A stretch of DNA of 64,000 nucleotides from Shewanella sp. c952 (GTDB lineage Bacteria > Pseudomonadota > Gammaproteobacteria > Enterobacterales > Shewanellaceae). Below are positions 1 to 8,603 of this stretch, piece by piece. The stretch spans positions 1-64,000 of the forward strand of contig NZ_BPEW01000014.1 in assembly GCF_019654975.1 (NCBI RefSeq), read 5' to 3'. The notes beneath the pieces were generated by a model. That model had not been told where the DNA came from, did no database searches, and saw only the letters and a program-made list of their open reading frames with translations. The translations under genes were made by a program, and so were the position numbers. Every line of letters starts with the position of its first letter. Position 1 is the first letter of the stretch.

Positions 1-87
1 GCGTGAAGTCATCTTTCATACTTCGCCGAAGACGCTAGGTCGTTGGCTTGAGGAGGCGTATTCTACACTCTCCAGTGGCGGCGTCAA
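1..87 (-). promoter_or_regulatory. rrn P2-type promoter and start of the rRNA leader
   Basis: On the minus strand TTGACG (82-87) and TAGAAT (60-65) are separated by 16 bp, a good sigma70 promoter about 220 bp downstream of the P1 promoter, as in tandem rrn P1/P2 arrangements. The sequence from 59 down to 1 would be the leader of the rRNA transcript. The boxA antiterminator and 16S gene are not in the window. A short open stretch on the plus strand (2-100) is read as a coincidence. Confidence 0.7.
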
Positions 88-255
88 GCGCTTATTTTAA
101 GAAGTTTTTCAAGCGATGATTTCTTAATCACTCTCGTGAAAAGAAGCACTACCCGAAGCCCTTAAAGCGTTTGTCACCTGAATCAAATCCCCGAAGGTTT
201 TTAACTCTCTAACACCGCTGCAAGTCCCGTACTACCTAAGCATTCGTTTAGTTAG

Positions 256-350
256 TTGGCCTGCTGTGCCGTGTCAGTGGATGCGCATTATAGGCAAATC
301 CTGACAGAGCGCAAGCGCTTTTATCAATTAAAACAACCTTTTTTAAAAGT
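256..350 (-). promoter_or_regulatory. rrn P1-type promoter with UP-like element, reading leftward
   Basis: On the minus strand a TATAAT -10 box (287-292) follows a 16-bp spacer and a TTGCGC -35 box (309-314). Downstream it runs GCGCATCCACTGACACGG, which closely matches the discriminator and start region of E. coli rrn P1 promoters; by analogy transcription starts near 278. Positions 316-350 are A/T-rich on that strand, as in an UP element. The 16-bp spacer and GC-rich discriminator are typical of growth-rate and ppGpp-controlled rRNA promoters. The 16S gene itself would lie to the left of position 1. Confidence 0.8.
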
Positions 351-969
351 CACAGCTAAGACACACCATACACACCACTTACCCCCAGATTTATCCACAA
401 ATAGATATTTTATTGTCGCTAAAGCCTTTAAAAAGATGTTATGTATCGACTCTAAAGGATAATCAGTTTAGTTCATTACCCAAAACTTGCGCGAATCATA
501 ACAATGCCTCTTCTTTACAAAAGACTCAAAGCGGACAAAGGAGTAAATTATCAATTCAAAGTACATGCATAAGTCACGACGGCGCGCTATTAGGAGATAG
601 AGCATGAATGACTTTCCATAAGTTGCTTTCTAACGCTCTAAACCTACGAACTACACTCACGACTTAATATAATAAAACTGTACATAAGATCGGGGGGGTA
701 AAAGGCAACAGTAAAATCTAACCACTGCGCTTCTATTCACCGACTAAATCTAGAGGTATAAATGGGATTATCTATTTCGCTGCCTTTTAGACTCAAAAAT
801 TCAAAAAATATAGTGCCTTTTAAGAAACGCATACATGGATCTATTTGCCCCTTAAGCATCTAATAGCAACACTGAAAATTGATAATGAACGTAATCGTAT
901 TAAAACTGTATGAGAGCTATACTAAAAAATGTTCTATTACATTAACAATGTCGTTCTGAACTTCTATCA
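351..969. other. Non-coding stretch between rrn promoters and M16 peptidase operon
   Basis: About 600 bp upstream of the rRNA promoters. It contains only short open frames without a good ribosome binding site, family resemblance or codon pattern. It is A/T-rich, with one run of seven G at about 690. Fis or other rrn activator sites could lie at its left end, but I cannot place one with confidence. Confidence 0.5.
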
Positions 970-995
970 AAAAGCCGCGAATTATCGCGGCTTTT
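970..995 (-). terminator. Rho-independent terminator of the M16 peptidase operon
   Basis: Stem AAAAGCCGCGA (970-980) pairs with TCGCGGCTTTT (985-995) around a 4-nt loop. Read on the minus strand it is followed by a short T run and lies 40 bp past the stop codon of the gene at 1035-2513. It is nearly symmetric and could also stop plus-strand transcription. Confidence 0.8.
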
Positions 996-1034
996 GCTAT
1001 CTCAATGAGCGAAACTCACCCATTTACTTATTAC

Positions 1035-2513
1035 TTAACCACCAAAGCCCACATCTTTAATGTCGACCTGCTTAACGCTACCGTATTGCTTAGCAATTGG
1101 TGCAATTTTGGCGGCATTACCGATAATCACGAACTGTAAGTTTTCTTTCGGAAAGTAACTGTCGATTAAACGCTTTGACTCTTGCAATGTTAAGCCATCA
1201 ACCTTTGCTTGAAACTCATTGATAAACGCATCATCAAAGCCATAAAGGTACATATCAGACATCAAGCCCGCTAGCTGGCCACTCGTTTCATACTTAGGTG
1301 GAAACTGGCCTTTAACGTATGCTTTAGCTGAATCAAGAGTCTTTTGATCTAAGCCTTGCTCCCACAGACGATCATAGGTTTTAAGCGCTAGGTCGATAGT
1401 CTCTTTAGTTGTCGCAGTCTTAGTAAAGGTGCTAATTCTAAACGTACCAGCTGCAGAATAAGCACTGAAGCCTGAACGAGCACCGTAAGTTAATCCCGCA
1501 TTAACCCTTAACTCGTCATTGAGCCATGAAGTAAAACGCCCACCCAAGATGGTGTTGATCACTGTTAAACCAACAAAATCAGGGTTGTCGCGACTAATCC
1601 CCATACCGCCGACTAAAAAGGTGGTTTCAACTGCATCACCTTTATCAACTAACAACACCTTGTTAGCATCAAGCTTCGGTAAACCTTGTTTAAGATTTAA
1701 TGGAGTAATGGTTTCACTGTCTTTCCAGTTGGCAAACAACTGCTGTAACTGTGCCTTCATCTTCGCAGCATCGAAATCACCGACAACACTGATAGCTGTG
1801 TTCGATGGCTGATAGTAACTCTTATGAAAAGCTCGGAGCTGCGATACATTCAATTCTGCCAATGACTTGCTATTACCCGATGTCGCATTGCCATATGGAT
1901 GGTCAGCAAAAATGAGTTTGTCATAGTAGCGGCTAATCACAGCTCTTGGACTCTCTTTCGATTGCCCTAAACCCGCTATCTCTCGTTGACGTAACTTGTC
2001 GAACTCAGCAGCATCAAAGTCTGGCGATAGCAACACACTTTGGATCAGTGGCAACATGATGTCAGCATCTTTCGCCATAAAGTTAGCACTTAAATAGCTA
2101 CCCTCTTTACCTGCTCCGCTTGAAAGGCTAGCGCCGAGAAAGTCTACCTCTTGCTCTATCTCTAGCTTAGTCTTACCTGCTGCGCCCAGCATTAAACTCG
2201 CAGCGGTGACTTGCGCCACCCCCGAAGTGGTATCGTTTACCGCTCCAGCTCTGACTGTAGCATTGACCGTAATGAGTGGCACTTCAGTTTGTGGCATCAG
2301 ATAAATAGTCAGGCCGTTATCAAGTGTTAATTGCTGATACGCAGGCACACTAAAGCTGCCCGTATCGACGGTAGTGCTTTGCATGTCAGTGGCAGCACAA
2401 CCCGTAAGTGTTATCGCGCTTGCCATCGCCATTGCGCTAACAAGTTGCTTTGTTCTCACGAGCAAAGGCGCAGAAACTGACAATCTAGTTACTCTGTTGA
2501 TTAATGTTTTCAT
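1035..2513 (-). CDS. M16 family peptidase-like lipoprotein, inactive-type partner
   Basis: A 492-residue pitrilysin/insulinase (M16) family protein. The N-terminal M16 lobe (about 60-200) has the family framework (LDNGLTIYLMPQ, VRAGAVNDT, YYQPSNTAISVVGDF), but the zinc motif HxxEH is absent where it belongs, so this looks like the non-catalytic member of a pair. A lipobox LTGC puts the lipidated Cys near residue 39. The signal region is preceded by an unusually long basic stretch, so a later start (for example the Met near residue 28) is possible. It overlaps the upstream catalytic-type gene by 4 bp (ATGA), implying translational coupling. By analogy with other M16 pairs the two likely form a heterodimer in the periplasm; the substrate is unknown. 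Confidence 0.85.
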   Translation of the reverse strand: MKTLINRVTRLSVSAPLLVRTKQLVSAMAMASAITLTGCAATDMQSTTVDTGSFSVPAYQQLTLDNGLTIYLMPQTEVPLITVNATVRAGAVNDTTSGVAQVTAASLMLGAAGKTKLEIEQEVDFLGASLSSGAGKEGSYLSANFMAKDADIMLPLIQSVLLSPDFDAAEFDKLRQREIAGLGQSKESPRAVISRYYDKLIFADHPYGNATSGNSKSLAELNVSQLRAFHKSYYQPSNTAISVVGDFDAAKMKAQLQQLFANWKDSETITPLNLKQGLPKLDANKVLLVDKGDAVETTFLVGGMGISRDNPDFVGLTVINTILGGRFTSWLNDELRVNAGLTYGARSGFSAYSAAGTFRISTFTKTATTKETIDLALKTYDRLWEQGLDQKTLDSAKAYVKGQFPPKYETSGQLAGLMSDMYLYGFDDAFINEFQAKVDGLTLQESKRLIDSYFPKENLQFVIIGNAAKIAPIAKQYGSVKQVDIKDVGFGG

Positions 2514-3841
2514 TCGTCAGCCTCCTCAGTAGCAGCCAATACAGCAACAGTTCGATTTGAACGTTTTAGATAAGTTTGCGCCACGCGTTGAATATCCGCA
2601 GGCGTTACTTTGTTGTATTCTTGAGGAGCATTAAACAACTTATCGTAACTACCAAAGAACAGTTCATAGGTTCCTACTGTATTGGCCTTACCATTAATTG
2701 TTTCCATCGCTTGATAGAAGCCCATCAATTTGATGTTTTTAACCTTCTCCAACTCTTGCTCAGTGACACCTTCGCGACCGATACGGTTAATCTCAGCGAT
2801 CATACCTTTCTCAAGTTCGACTGCAGTAATACCTGGATTAGCCACACCCATAACGTAAAATAGGTTTGGGTCGAATGACATTGGCATATAGGTTTCTACT
2901 TCAATTGCCACCTGCTTATCGACTAACCCTTGATACATGCGTGAGCTGTTACCTGTAGTTAAAATAGACGACAACAGATCAAGCGCATAATAGTCAGCAT
3001 TTGAAGTTGCTGGCACATGGTAACCCAACATGACATTAGGTGTGCTCACCGATGCTTTTTGAACATAGACTCTACGCTCACCTTTCTGCAACGGCTCAAC
3101 GGTTTTCACTTCTCTAGGAGGGGCTTGCGCTGGAATAGGTGCTAAATATTGGTTTGCCAGACGCTTCACTTCAGCAAGCTTTACATCGCCCGCAATCACG
3201 ACAACCGCATTATTAGGCGCGTAATAAGTTTTATGGTACTGGACCAGATCATCTAACGTCCAAGCAGCAATATCTGACTCGTGGCCAATCACTGACCAGC
3301 TGTAAGGATGCGCTCTAAATGCTGCGCCTTTTAGCTCTTCTTGTAGGTTGCGCCAGTTAGAGTTTTCAAGACCTGTGAGACGCTCTGAAGCCACCACACC
3401 ACGCTCACTTTCAACCATTTCAGGATTAATATCGAGATTCTCAATACGATCTGCTTCTAAATCAAAAATGGTTTCAATCGCATTGGCCGGAAACCAATCT
3501 GTATAAACAGTTAAATTTTCAGTGGTGTAAGCATTGTTTGCACCACCAGCCGCTTCCATGGTGCGGTCAAACATTTTAGGGCCATATTTTTTAGCGCCAT
3601 TAAACATCATATGCTCAAAAAAGTGCGATATACCAGTGATGCCTGGCACCTCATTACGTGAGCCTACTTTCCAGAATAGGTACATATTAGCGTTAGGGAT
3701 CGAGCTGTCTTCTAACACCATTATTTTCATGCCGTTATCCAGAGTAAAACTCTGAATATCTTTGGCTTCCGTTGCCTGCACGGCGGATGCTGTAAATAGC
3801 ATACCCACTGACAGTAACAATGCCTTTGTATAGCGCTTCAT
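2510..3841 (-). CDS. M16 family zinc metallopeptidase, catalytic-type subunit
   Basis: A 443-residue secreted M16 peptidase. A signal peptide (about residues 1-23, cleavage after VQA) is followed by an N-terminal M16 domain with the zinc motif HFFEH at residues 73-77 and the distal Glu in VVASERL (E153), the spacing expected for pitrilysin-type enzymes. The second lobe (about 190-440) has the inactive M16_C fold. At 443 residues it is a half-size bacterial type, which works with a second half-size chain: here the HxxEH-less lipoprotein encoded directly downstream with a 4-bp overlap. It probably degrades or processes peptides in the periplasm; no substrate can be inferred. Confidence 0.9.
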   Translation of the reverse strand: MKRYTKALLLSVGMLFTASAVQATEAKDIQSFTLDNGMKIMVLEDSSIPNANMYLFWKVGSRNEVPGITGISHFFEHMMFNGAKKYGPKMFDRTMEAAGGANNAYTTENLTVYTDWFPANAIETIFDLEADRIENLDINPEMVESERGVVASERLTGLENSNWRNLQEELKGAAFRAHPYSWSVIGHESDIAAWTLDDLVQYHKTYYAPNNAVVVIAGDVKLAEVKRLANQYLAPIPAQAPPREVKTVEPLQKGERRVYVQKASVSTPNVMLGYHVPATSNADYYALDLLSSILTTGNSSRMYQGLVDKQVAIEVETYMPMSFDPNLFYVMGVANPGITAVELEKGMIAEINRIGREGVTEQELEKVKNIKLMGFYQAMETINGKANTVGTYELFFGSYDKLFNAPQEYNKVTPADIQRVAQTYLKRSNRTVAVLAATEEADE

Positions 3842-4167
3842 TATTCGCTCCTTGTTTGAGCACTTATGTCATCGTCATTACAAAAAATATCACTGCAAAT
3901 AGCAGTTTTTATTATCTAAATGACCTAATTCAGCTGATATAAAAAAGCAATTCGTGTTGAAAATCAAATTTGCTTCTCTTTTATTTGTAACGTTCGGTAA
4001 ACATATCGATACTTTTGTGAATAAAAACAGGGAGAGCTACTGTTTTTCTAACTCTGCAGTTCAAATCACCAAGCTGTCAATAAGACTAAAAAATATTCTA
4101 TAAATATCAACAGCAGCAATGTTTTATGCTAGTTTGAATCAAGGAATTCTTAAGCTACTGCCTGACT
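3842..4167. other. Divergent intergenic region, no gene seen
   Basis: This A/T-rich 326-bp region separates the leftward M16 operon from the rightward PilZ gene and must hold both promoters. I see no confident -10/-35 pair, operator or RNA. The PilZ gene has only a weak ribosome binding site upstream of its ATG. Confidence 0.5.
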
Positions 4168-4854
4168 ATGCCAACTGAAAATGATTTTAATGCGCTTGAT
4201 AATTTGACCTGCAGTACTGAAGTGCACCTGCAGATCCTGACCCCAACACAAGCGATTCGCTTGCGCAGTAAACTCATTGGAGTGGATTCAGGCCGTTCCA
4301 TTATTCTCGCTCACGGCAACGATAAAGCTTGGGCTGCTGCCACTCCATTTATTAGAGAGCGGCAAAGCGTAATCATGCGAGTGGTTAACAGCGATGAGCA
4401 AGATGCCAATATTCTTGCCTTTAGAAGTAGTATTCAAAAAGTCATTACTGTGGTTGGCCGTTGGCTTATCATTGATTACCCTAAGGCTTTACAAACAGTA
4501 GCGCTAAGGCAGCATTCTCGGATCCCTATCAACGTAACAGCAAGCTTAATCTGTACGACAAACAATGCGGTGGTTTCTCATGGCGATCTACGTGATATAT
4601 CGATAAAGGGTGGTGCTTTTGTCGGTGAGCAGATAGAAGGCTTTGAGCTTGATAGCCAATATAAACTGCAAGTTAGTCTTGATGAACAAAATGACACTGT
4701 CGACACCTTAGTCACCTTGAAAAACCAACAAGAAGCTGAAGGGCAAGCAGACCAGGTCCAATATGGCTTGATCTTAGAGGCAAATCATGAGGAAGCTGAA
4801 GTGATGGTGCAAAAAGTTATTTTGCACCATCTACTGCAAAACCCAAAAAACTAG
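4168..4854 (+). CDS. PilZ-domain cyclic-di-GMP receptor protein
   Basis: A 228-residue soluble protein. The C-terminal half is a PilZ domain with both binding signatures: R114-Q-H-S-R118 (RxxxR) and D143-I-S145-I-K-G-G (D/NxSxxG). This predicts real c-di-GMP binding. The first about 105 residues form a YcgR-N-like beta-rich domain, as in flagellar-brake type proteins, but with low similarity. The gene ends 9 bp from the converging gene at 4864. Two further c-di-GMP genes lie within 7 kb (7056-8603 and 9088-11205), although not in one operon. The output may be motility or surface attachment; this is inferred from the family only. Confidence 0.88.
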   Translation: MPTENDFNALDNLTCSTEVHLQILTPTQAIRLRSKLIGVDSGRSIILAHGNDKAWAAATPFIRERQSVIMRVVNSDEQDANILAFRSSIQKVITVVGRWLIIDYPKALQTVALRQHSRIPINVTASLICTTNNAVVSHGDLRDISIKGGAFVGEQIEGFELDSQYKLQVSLDEQNDTVDTLVTLKNQQEAEGQADQVQYGLILEANHEEAEVMVQKVILHHLLQNPKN

Positions 4855-4863
4855 TCACTATTG

Positions 4864-5826
4864 TTACTGACCCATTAATACTTGCTCTATCTTGAAAAGA
4901 ATTTTGGGCGATTTAAGTTCAGTTTCTTCAGTAACTAATAGGGCAAAGTTATCAGCAACAATCTCTTCGGGGTGAATAATATAGTTGGTATTACGTCCCA
5001 CTTGGTTAAAGAAACCTTTAAGATCAGGCACTGCAATGATTTCTGCTTGCTGCGGGTCGTAATCTGCTTTACTCGCCTGTTCCCCCCAGCCAACAATGAC
5101 AAACTTAAAGGTTAAATAATCAAAAAACTCCCCGCCTTTTTTGACATCATATTGCTCAACGTCTGAGTATAGGATTGGTACAACCCACACTAGCTCACCT
5201 TTATATTTAACTTGTATCGCAAAGTCATTTACCGGCGCATCGGGATTAGTAATCTTTTGCTTAGTCAGGTGGGCTGGAAATTCTATATCCCCAATAAATT
5301 GATAGCCTATGGCTTGATATAGCGCTTGCTTTATCTCAGGGTTAAAACGCGAATATACATGCAGTAGCTCATGAGCTATTAGCCTAGGTAACCCCTGTTT
5401 TTTCGCCAACTGCCGCGCTTGCAGGATAATTGCTTGGCCTCGGGTATAAGCCGCTCCGCCCTCCTCCAACCCAGTGGTTTTAATGAATTGAATCGGATCG
5501 GGTAAACTCACTTTTAGCTCTGCTAACTTAGCACTAATACTGTTAAATGCATCGCTAATGACCCGTTGTTCTTCCGGTGTCCAATCTAAAGTTTGCTGCG
5601 CGACAAAACCAAGGTAATCAGCCTTTGACTGAGCCGTGTCTTGTTTCATTCTGGCATCAATATCAAACTGACTCACCCGTTGAACAAAGTCATCATTCAA
5701 TGTCAGTAAATGAGTTGCTTCGGTTTTACTCAAAAACTCTATGTTGTACGTAGGTTTTGCCTGCACCATGTGACTAAATAGCAACACAGCGACAAAACAA
5801 CTGAAGAGAGATACTCTATTTAACAT
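4864..5826 (-). CDS. Exported HEXXH protein, predicted zinc metallopeptidase-like
   Basis: I prefer the start at 5826 (MLNRV...) over an in-frame ATG at 5871. It puts a clean signal peptide (hydrophobic core, cleavage after MVQA) at the N-terminus and has a GGA-type ribosome binding site, giving 320 residues. The motif HELLH (H167-H171 counted from the upstream start) is a classic zinc site embedded in a helix (LPRLIAHELLHVYSR). A later Glu in HPEEIVADNFALL is a plausible third ligand. I do not recognise a named family. Probable periplasmic location. It lies upstream of nothing obvious and converges on the PilZ gene with 9 bp between them. Confidence 0.7.
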   Translation of the reverse strand: MLNRVSLFSCFVAVLLFSHMVQAKPTYNIEFLSKTEATHLLTLNDDFVQRVSQFDIDARMKQDTAQSKADYLGFVAQQTLDWTPEEQRVISDAFNSISAKLAELKVSLPDPIQFIKTTGLEEGGAAYTRGQAIILQARQLAKKQGLPRLIAHELLHVYSRFNPEIKQALYQAIGYQFIGDIEFPAHLTKQKITNPDAPVNDFAIQVKYKGELVWVVPILYSDVEQYDVKKGGEFFDYLTFKFVIVGWGEQASKADYDPQQAEIIAVPDLKGFFNQVGRNTNYIIHPEEIVADNFALLVTEETELKSPKILFKIEQVLMGQ

Positions 5827-5900
5827 ATTTAAATTCCAATAGATTGATAGCCGCTCTGCTTCAAAATACATTTATCAAAGTCGGCAGAACGGCAATAGGT

Positions 5901-6539
5901 TTAAATCCGTTTGGTAAAAAACACCACGTCGGTGTCGATAATCTCTAATGCCCAATTATACTCGGCTGCAATCCACTTAAATGTCTCTACTGAGTAAAAG
6001 CAGATATGTGTTAAGTCTCTCTTATAGTGCCATTGAGTAAACGCAGCTTTGTCTATAACTCGTTTAGTCATCACCACTAATGTAGCCCCAGACTTGAGCA
6101 AATTATCCAACTTCTGTAATAACATCAAAGCATCGGCAACATGCTCAATCACTTCGGTTGTAGTGACAAAATCATACTGCTGCTGCAGCAACGCCATGTT
6201 GTTACAATAATAAGGATCATAATTGCTGATCTGGATACCAGATTCAGCAGCGATTACGCTAATAGTTGGCCCTGGACCACAGCCAAAGTCTAGTCCTTGA
6301 GCTTGGCTCGCGAGTCGTGAAAATAGCGGTACTAATGCCCGCGAAAGAAATTGCCTGTACCCCATGTCAGCCGCACTGTTCTGATGAAAATTATAAATAG
6401 CCTTTTCATCAGCCACACTCAAATGAAACTTTGGCGGAACAAAAACTAACTGACATGTCTGACAACGCCGGTAATACCGAGCTTTGTCTCTATCAAACAG
6501 CTCCGAATTAGTACATCCACACAAAGGGCACTGATCCAC
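5901..6539 (-). CDS. Class I SAM-dependent methyltransferase with N-terminal zinc ribbon
   Basis: A 212-residue protein. An N-terminal four-Cys zinc finger (CPLCGC...CQTC, residues 4-30) is followed by a Rossmann-type methyltransferase with motif I LDFGCGPGP (about residue 83), TTTEVIEHV (about 126-134) and a later strand in LKSGATLVVMTKR. This architecture fits the Methyltransf_23 group, whose substrates vary. It is in the same direction as the genes at 6571-6927 and 4864-5826, with about 30-bp and 75-bp gaps, so they may be cotranscribed. The substrate cannot be inferred. Confidence 0.8.
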   Translation of the reverse strand: MDQCPLCGCTNSELFDRDKARYYRRCQTCQLVFVPPKFHLSVADEKAIYNFHQNSAADMGYRQFLSRALVPLFSRLASQAQGLDFGCGPGPTISVIAAESGIQISNYDPYYCNNMALLQQQYDFVTTTEVIEHVADALMLLQKLDNLLKSGATLVVMTKRVIDKAAFTQWHYKRDLTHICFYSVETFKWIAAEYNWALEIIDTDVVFFTKRI

Positions 6540-6570
6540 GCAGTTCTCCCATTAGCCTCAGAGACATTAG

Positions 6571-6927
6571 TTATAAAGGTTTTGGTATTTTCCGCTCTAG
6601 TTTAGCCGCCTCTTTGGCTTCCCTTAAGTATTTATCTTCTCTAGATTCTCGCTCATTGAACTGCAACTGAGCTTTTTCACGCTGTTCGGTTTGCCAATCT
6701 CTCTGTTTCTCTTTGGCGAGCATCTCTTTTTCATGCTCAGCACTTTGACTGGCTGCATCCCGCGCTTTTTTCAACTGCTCTTGCTCGATTGTCAAAGAAC
6801 GCGCCTTTGCTTCTTCGGCCTTATCAGCCAGCATCGCAGGGTCGCTTTTGTCACTAGCCTGTAAGTCAGCGCTTAACCCAAGAGCTAGTGGTAGGAGAAT
6901 AGTCATTAATACTTTAGATAAAGTCAC
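6571..6927 (-). CDS. Small exported charged helical protein of unknown function
   Basis: A 118-residue protein with a signal peptide (TILLPLALGLSADLQA, cleavage near residue 24). The rest is almost entirely Lys/Glu/Ala/Gln-rich, with no Cys or aromatic core, and is predicted to form a long single helix or coiled coil. I do not recognise a family. It is 31 bp upstream of the methyltransferase gene on the same strand. Compositional bias makes weak similarity searches unreliable here. Confidence 0.6.
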   Translation of the reverse strand: MTLSKVLMTILLPLALGLSADLQASDKSDPAMLADKAEEAKARSLTIEQEQLKKARDAASQSAEHEKEMLAKEKQRDWQTEQREKAQLQFNERESREDKYLREAKEAAKLERKIPKPL

Positions 6928-7055
6928 TCATCGTTCCTTAAATAGCAATCAAACAGCTAGCTAATACTACCTTATACCAATTGCATTAAATATCGGCTTA
7001 TTTAGTCATGCTTCCGCCGAGCTTCTACAGCAAAGGGCCAAAAAAGCAGAGGGTG

Positions 7056-8603
7056 TTAGTTTTGTTTTGATAACCAAAAATGCACGAACTCTTCAGCGGG
7101 CAGAGGTTTAGAGAAATAATAACCTTGATGTAGGTGAACGCCTCTAGCGAGTAGCGCTAAAGATTGCTCCTGCTTCTCAACGCCTTCAGCAATCACTTCC
7201 ATCTCTAAAGTCTTAGCCATCTGTATATAGGCATCTAACACCGGTGTGTTATCAGGCGATAAGATCAAGGTATCAACAAACAGCTTATCAATCTTTAGAA
7301 TATCGATATTCAGCTCTTGCAGATATGAAGCTCCACCATAACCTGTTCCCGCATCATCCAGCTCAATCATCACCCCAAGCGCTTTCAACCGCTCAAGATG
7401 TTCATTCGCCACTTCTAAATTTCTTAGAGGCAAGCGCTCCGTAATTTCCACTGCTATCTGCTGGGTAGGAAAACCAGAAGCCGCTAACTGCTCTACATGA
7501 CGACAAAAATGTTCTTGCTCAACTTGCTCTGGAACCAGGTTTAAACTGCACCTGAATTCGTTGTCACCTGCAAATATCAGCTTTAAATCTTCAGGGATCT
7601 GCTCGAGCATCTGTATGGTTAGCGGATTAATTAATGCAGTACGTTCGAGCTCATCAATAAAGCGAGCAGGAGAGATCACCTCTCCATTTGGCCTTATCCA
7701 ACGAACGAGTGCTTCGGCTCCAACTATATGTCCTGTCGACGCATCCATAATAGGCTGGTAGAAGGCAACGAGCTCGCGCTGACGTATCGCTTGCTTTAGC
7801 CGTTGCTTGAGCGAACGCTCAGATCTTTGCAGTAATTTAAATAAATAGGCACATAAAAATGCCACCAACAATGATACCGGCAAGCTGAATATCATGCCGT
7901 TTTTCATCATAGCTAAGATACGATTGCGGTTTATCTGAGAGGCGACATAAAAAGGGTAGCGATTACTTTCGACTCGAATTGTCGTGATTAAGTCGGGTAA
8001 CGGTTGCCCCATCGAGTAAACCAAACTGTCATTATTGAGCTTAATCTCGACATGTCGACATTTTATACAGTCAGGATCAAAAAAAGCGTAACCATCATCA
8101 AGCGTGATACGAATAGCGCTAGTATTCCTCTCGCCTATATAGCCAAGAAACAGGCTGCGGCTGTCCTGCTCTCTCCAGTTATAATTGAGTACCGCAAGCG
8201 GAAACTGGCGATTAACTTCATCAAGTAAAATTAGGTTTTCGAAGTTACGATCTTTTTTCGCGACAACAATCTCACCAACCACAGAGCAATAAGTATATCT
8301 CTTAGCCTTATTGCTCCTAACAAAAAATAGCCCACCATTAAAATGATGCAGTAAAAACTGCTCTAACTCTGCACGACCTTTATCATCACACAGCTCATAG
8401 TGTAGCTGCTCAAGTTTATACATATTACGCATCGCGTAGTTAAGCTTATGTTCAACGTAATTGACCATCTGTTCAGCATCTGAATCCACTTCTAGAGTCA
8501 CTCGCCAATAGGCAACAGCATATGACAGCAGCATCATTAGTGAAAAAGTAACAATGAAAACACCACCAATAGGCAGAAAAAGCTTGCTTCGGAATTGGCC
8601 CAC
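7056..8603 (-). CDS. CSS-motif EAL-domain cyclic-di-GMP phosphodiesterase
   Basis: A 515-residue membrane protein. TM1 (about 10-32) is followed by a periplasmic CSS-motif-type region (33-232), TM2 (about 235-256) and a cytoplasmic EAL domain (270-515). Catalytic residues are present: EALVRW (E297-A-L), ITER, LDDAGTGYGG, KIDKLF and AEGVEKQEQ, so phosphodiesterase activity is expected. The periplasmic domain has Cys at 72, 106, 179 and 182. The CSS triplet reads C106-S-V here. In E. coli relatives disulfide formation in this domain controls activity, so redox sensing is the likely input. It is monocistronic, with a separate leader upstream. Confidence 0.9.
   Translation of the reverse strand: MGQFRSKLFLPIGGVFIVTFSLMMLLSYAVAYWRVTLEVDSDAEQMVNYVEHKLNYAMRNMYKLEQLHYELCDDKGRAELEQFLLHHFNGGLFFVRSNKAKRYTYCSVVGEIVVAKKDRNFENLILLDEVNRQFPLAVLNYNWREQDSRSLFLGYIGERNTSAIRITLDDGYAFFDPDCIKCRHVEIKLNNDSLVYSMGQPLPDLITTIRVESNRYPFYVASQINRNRILAMMKNGMIFSLPVSLLVAFLCAYLFKLLQRSERSLKQRLKQAIRQRELVAFYQPIMDASTGHIVGAEALVRWIRPNGEVISPARFIDELERTALINPLTIQMLEQIPEDLKLIFAGDNEFRCSLNLVPEQVEQEHFCRHVEQLAASGFPTQQIAVEITERLPLRNLEVANEHLERLKALGVMIELDDAGTGYGGASYLQELNIDILKIDKLFVDTLILSPDNTPVLDAYIQMAKTLEMEVIAEGVEKQEQSLALLARGVHLHQGYYFSKPLPAEEFVHFWLSKQN

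Noticed and set aside
2-100. Open stretch on the plus strand resembling the C-terminus of a truncated protein
   Set aside because: It coincides with the rrn P2 promoter and leader on the minus strand, which explains its conservation-like look.
256-607. Two short open frames (68 and 64 codons) at the left edge
   Set aside because: The first overlaps the rrn P1 promoter on the other strand. Neither has a ribosome binding site or recognisable product.
5827-5871. Longer start for the HEXXH protein
   Set aside because: The extra 15 residues are charged and precede a clean signal peptide, and the upstream ATG lacks a ribosome binding site.
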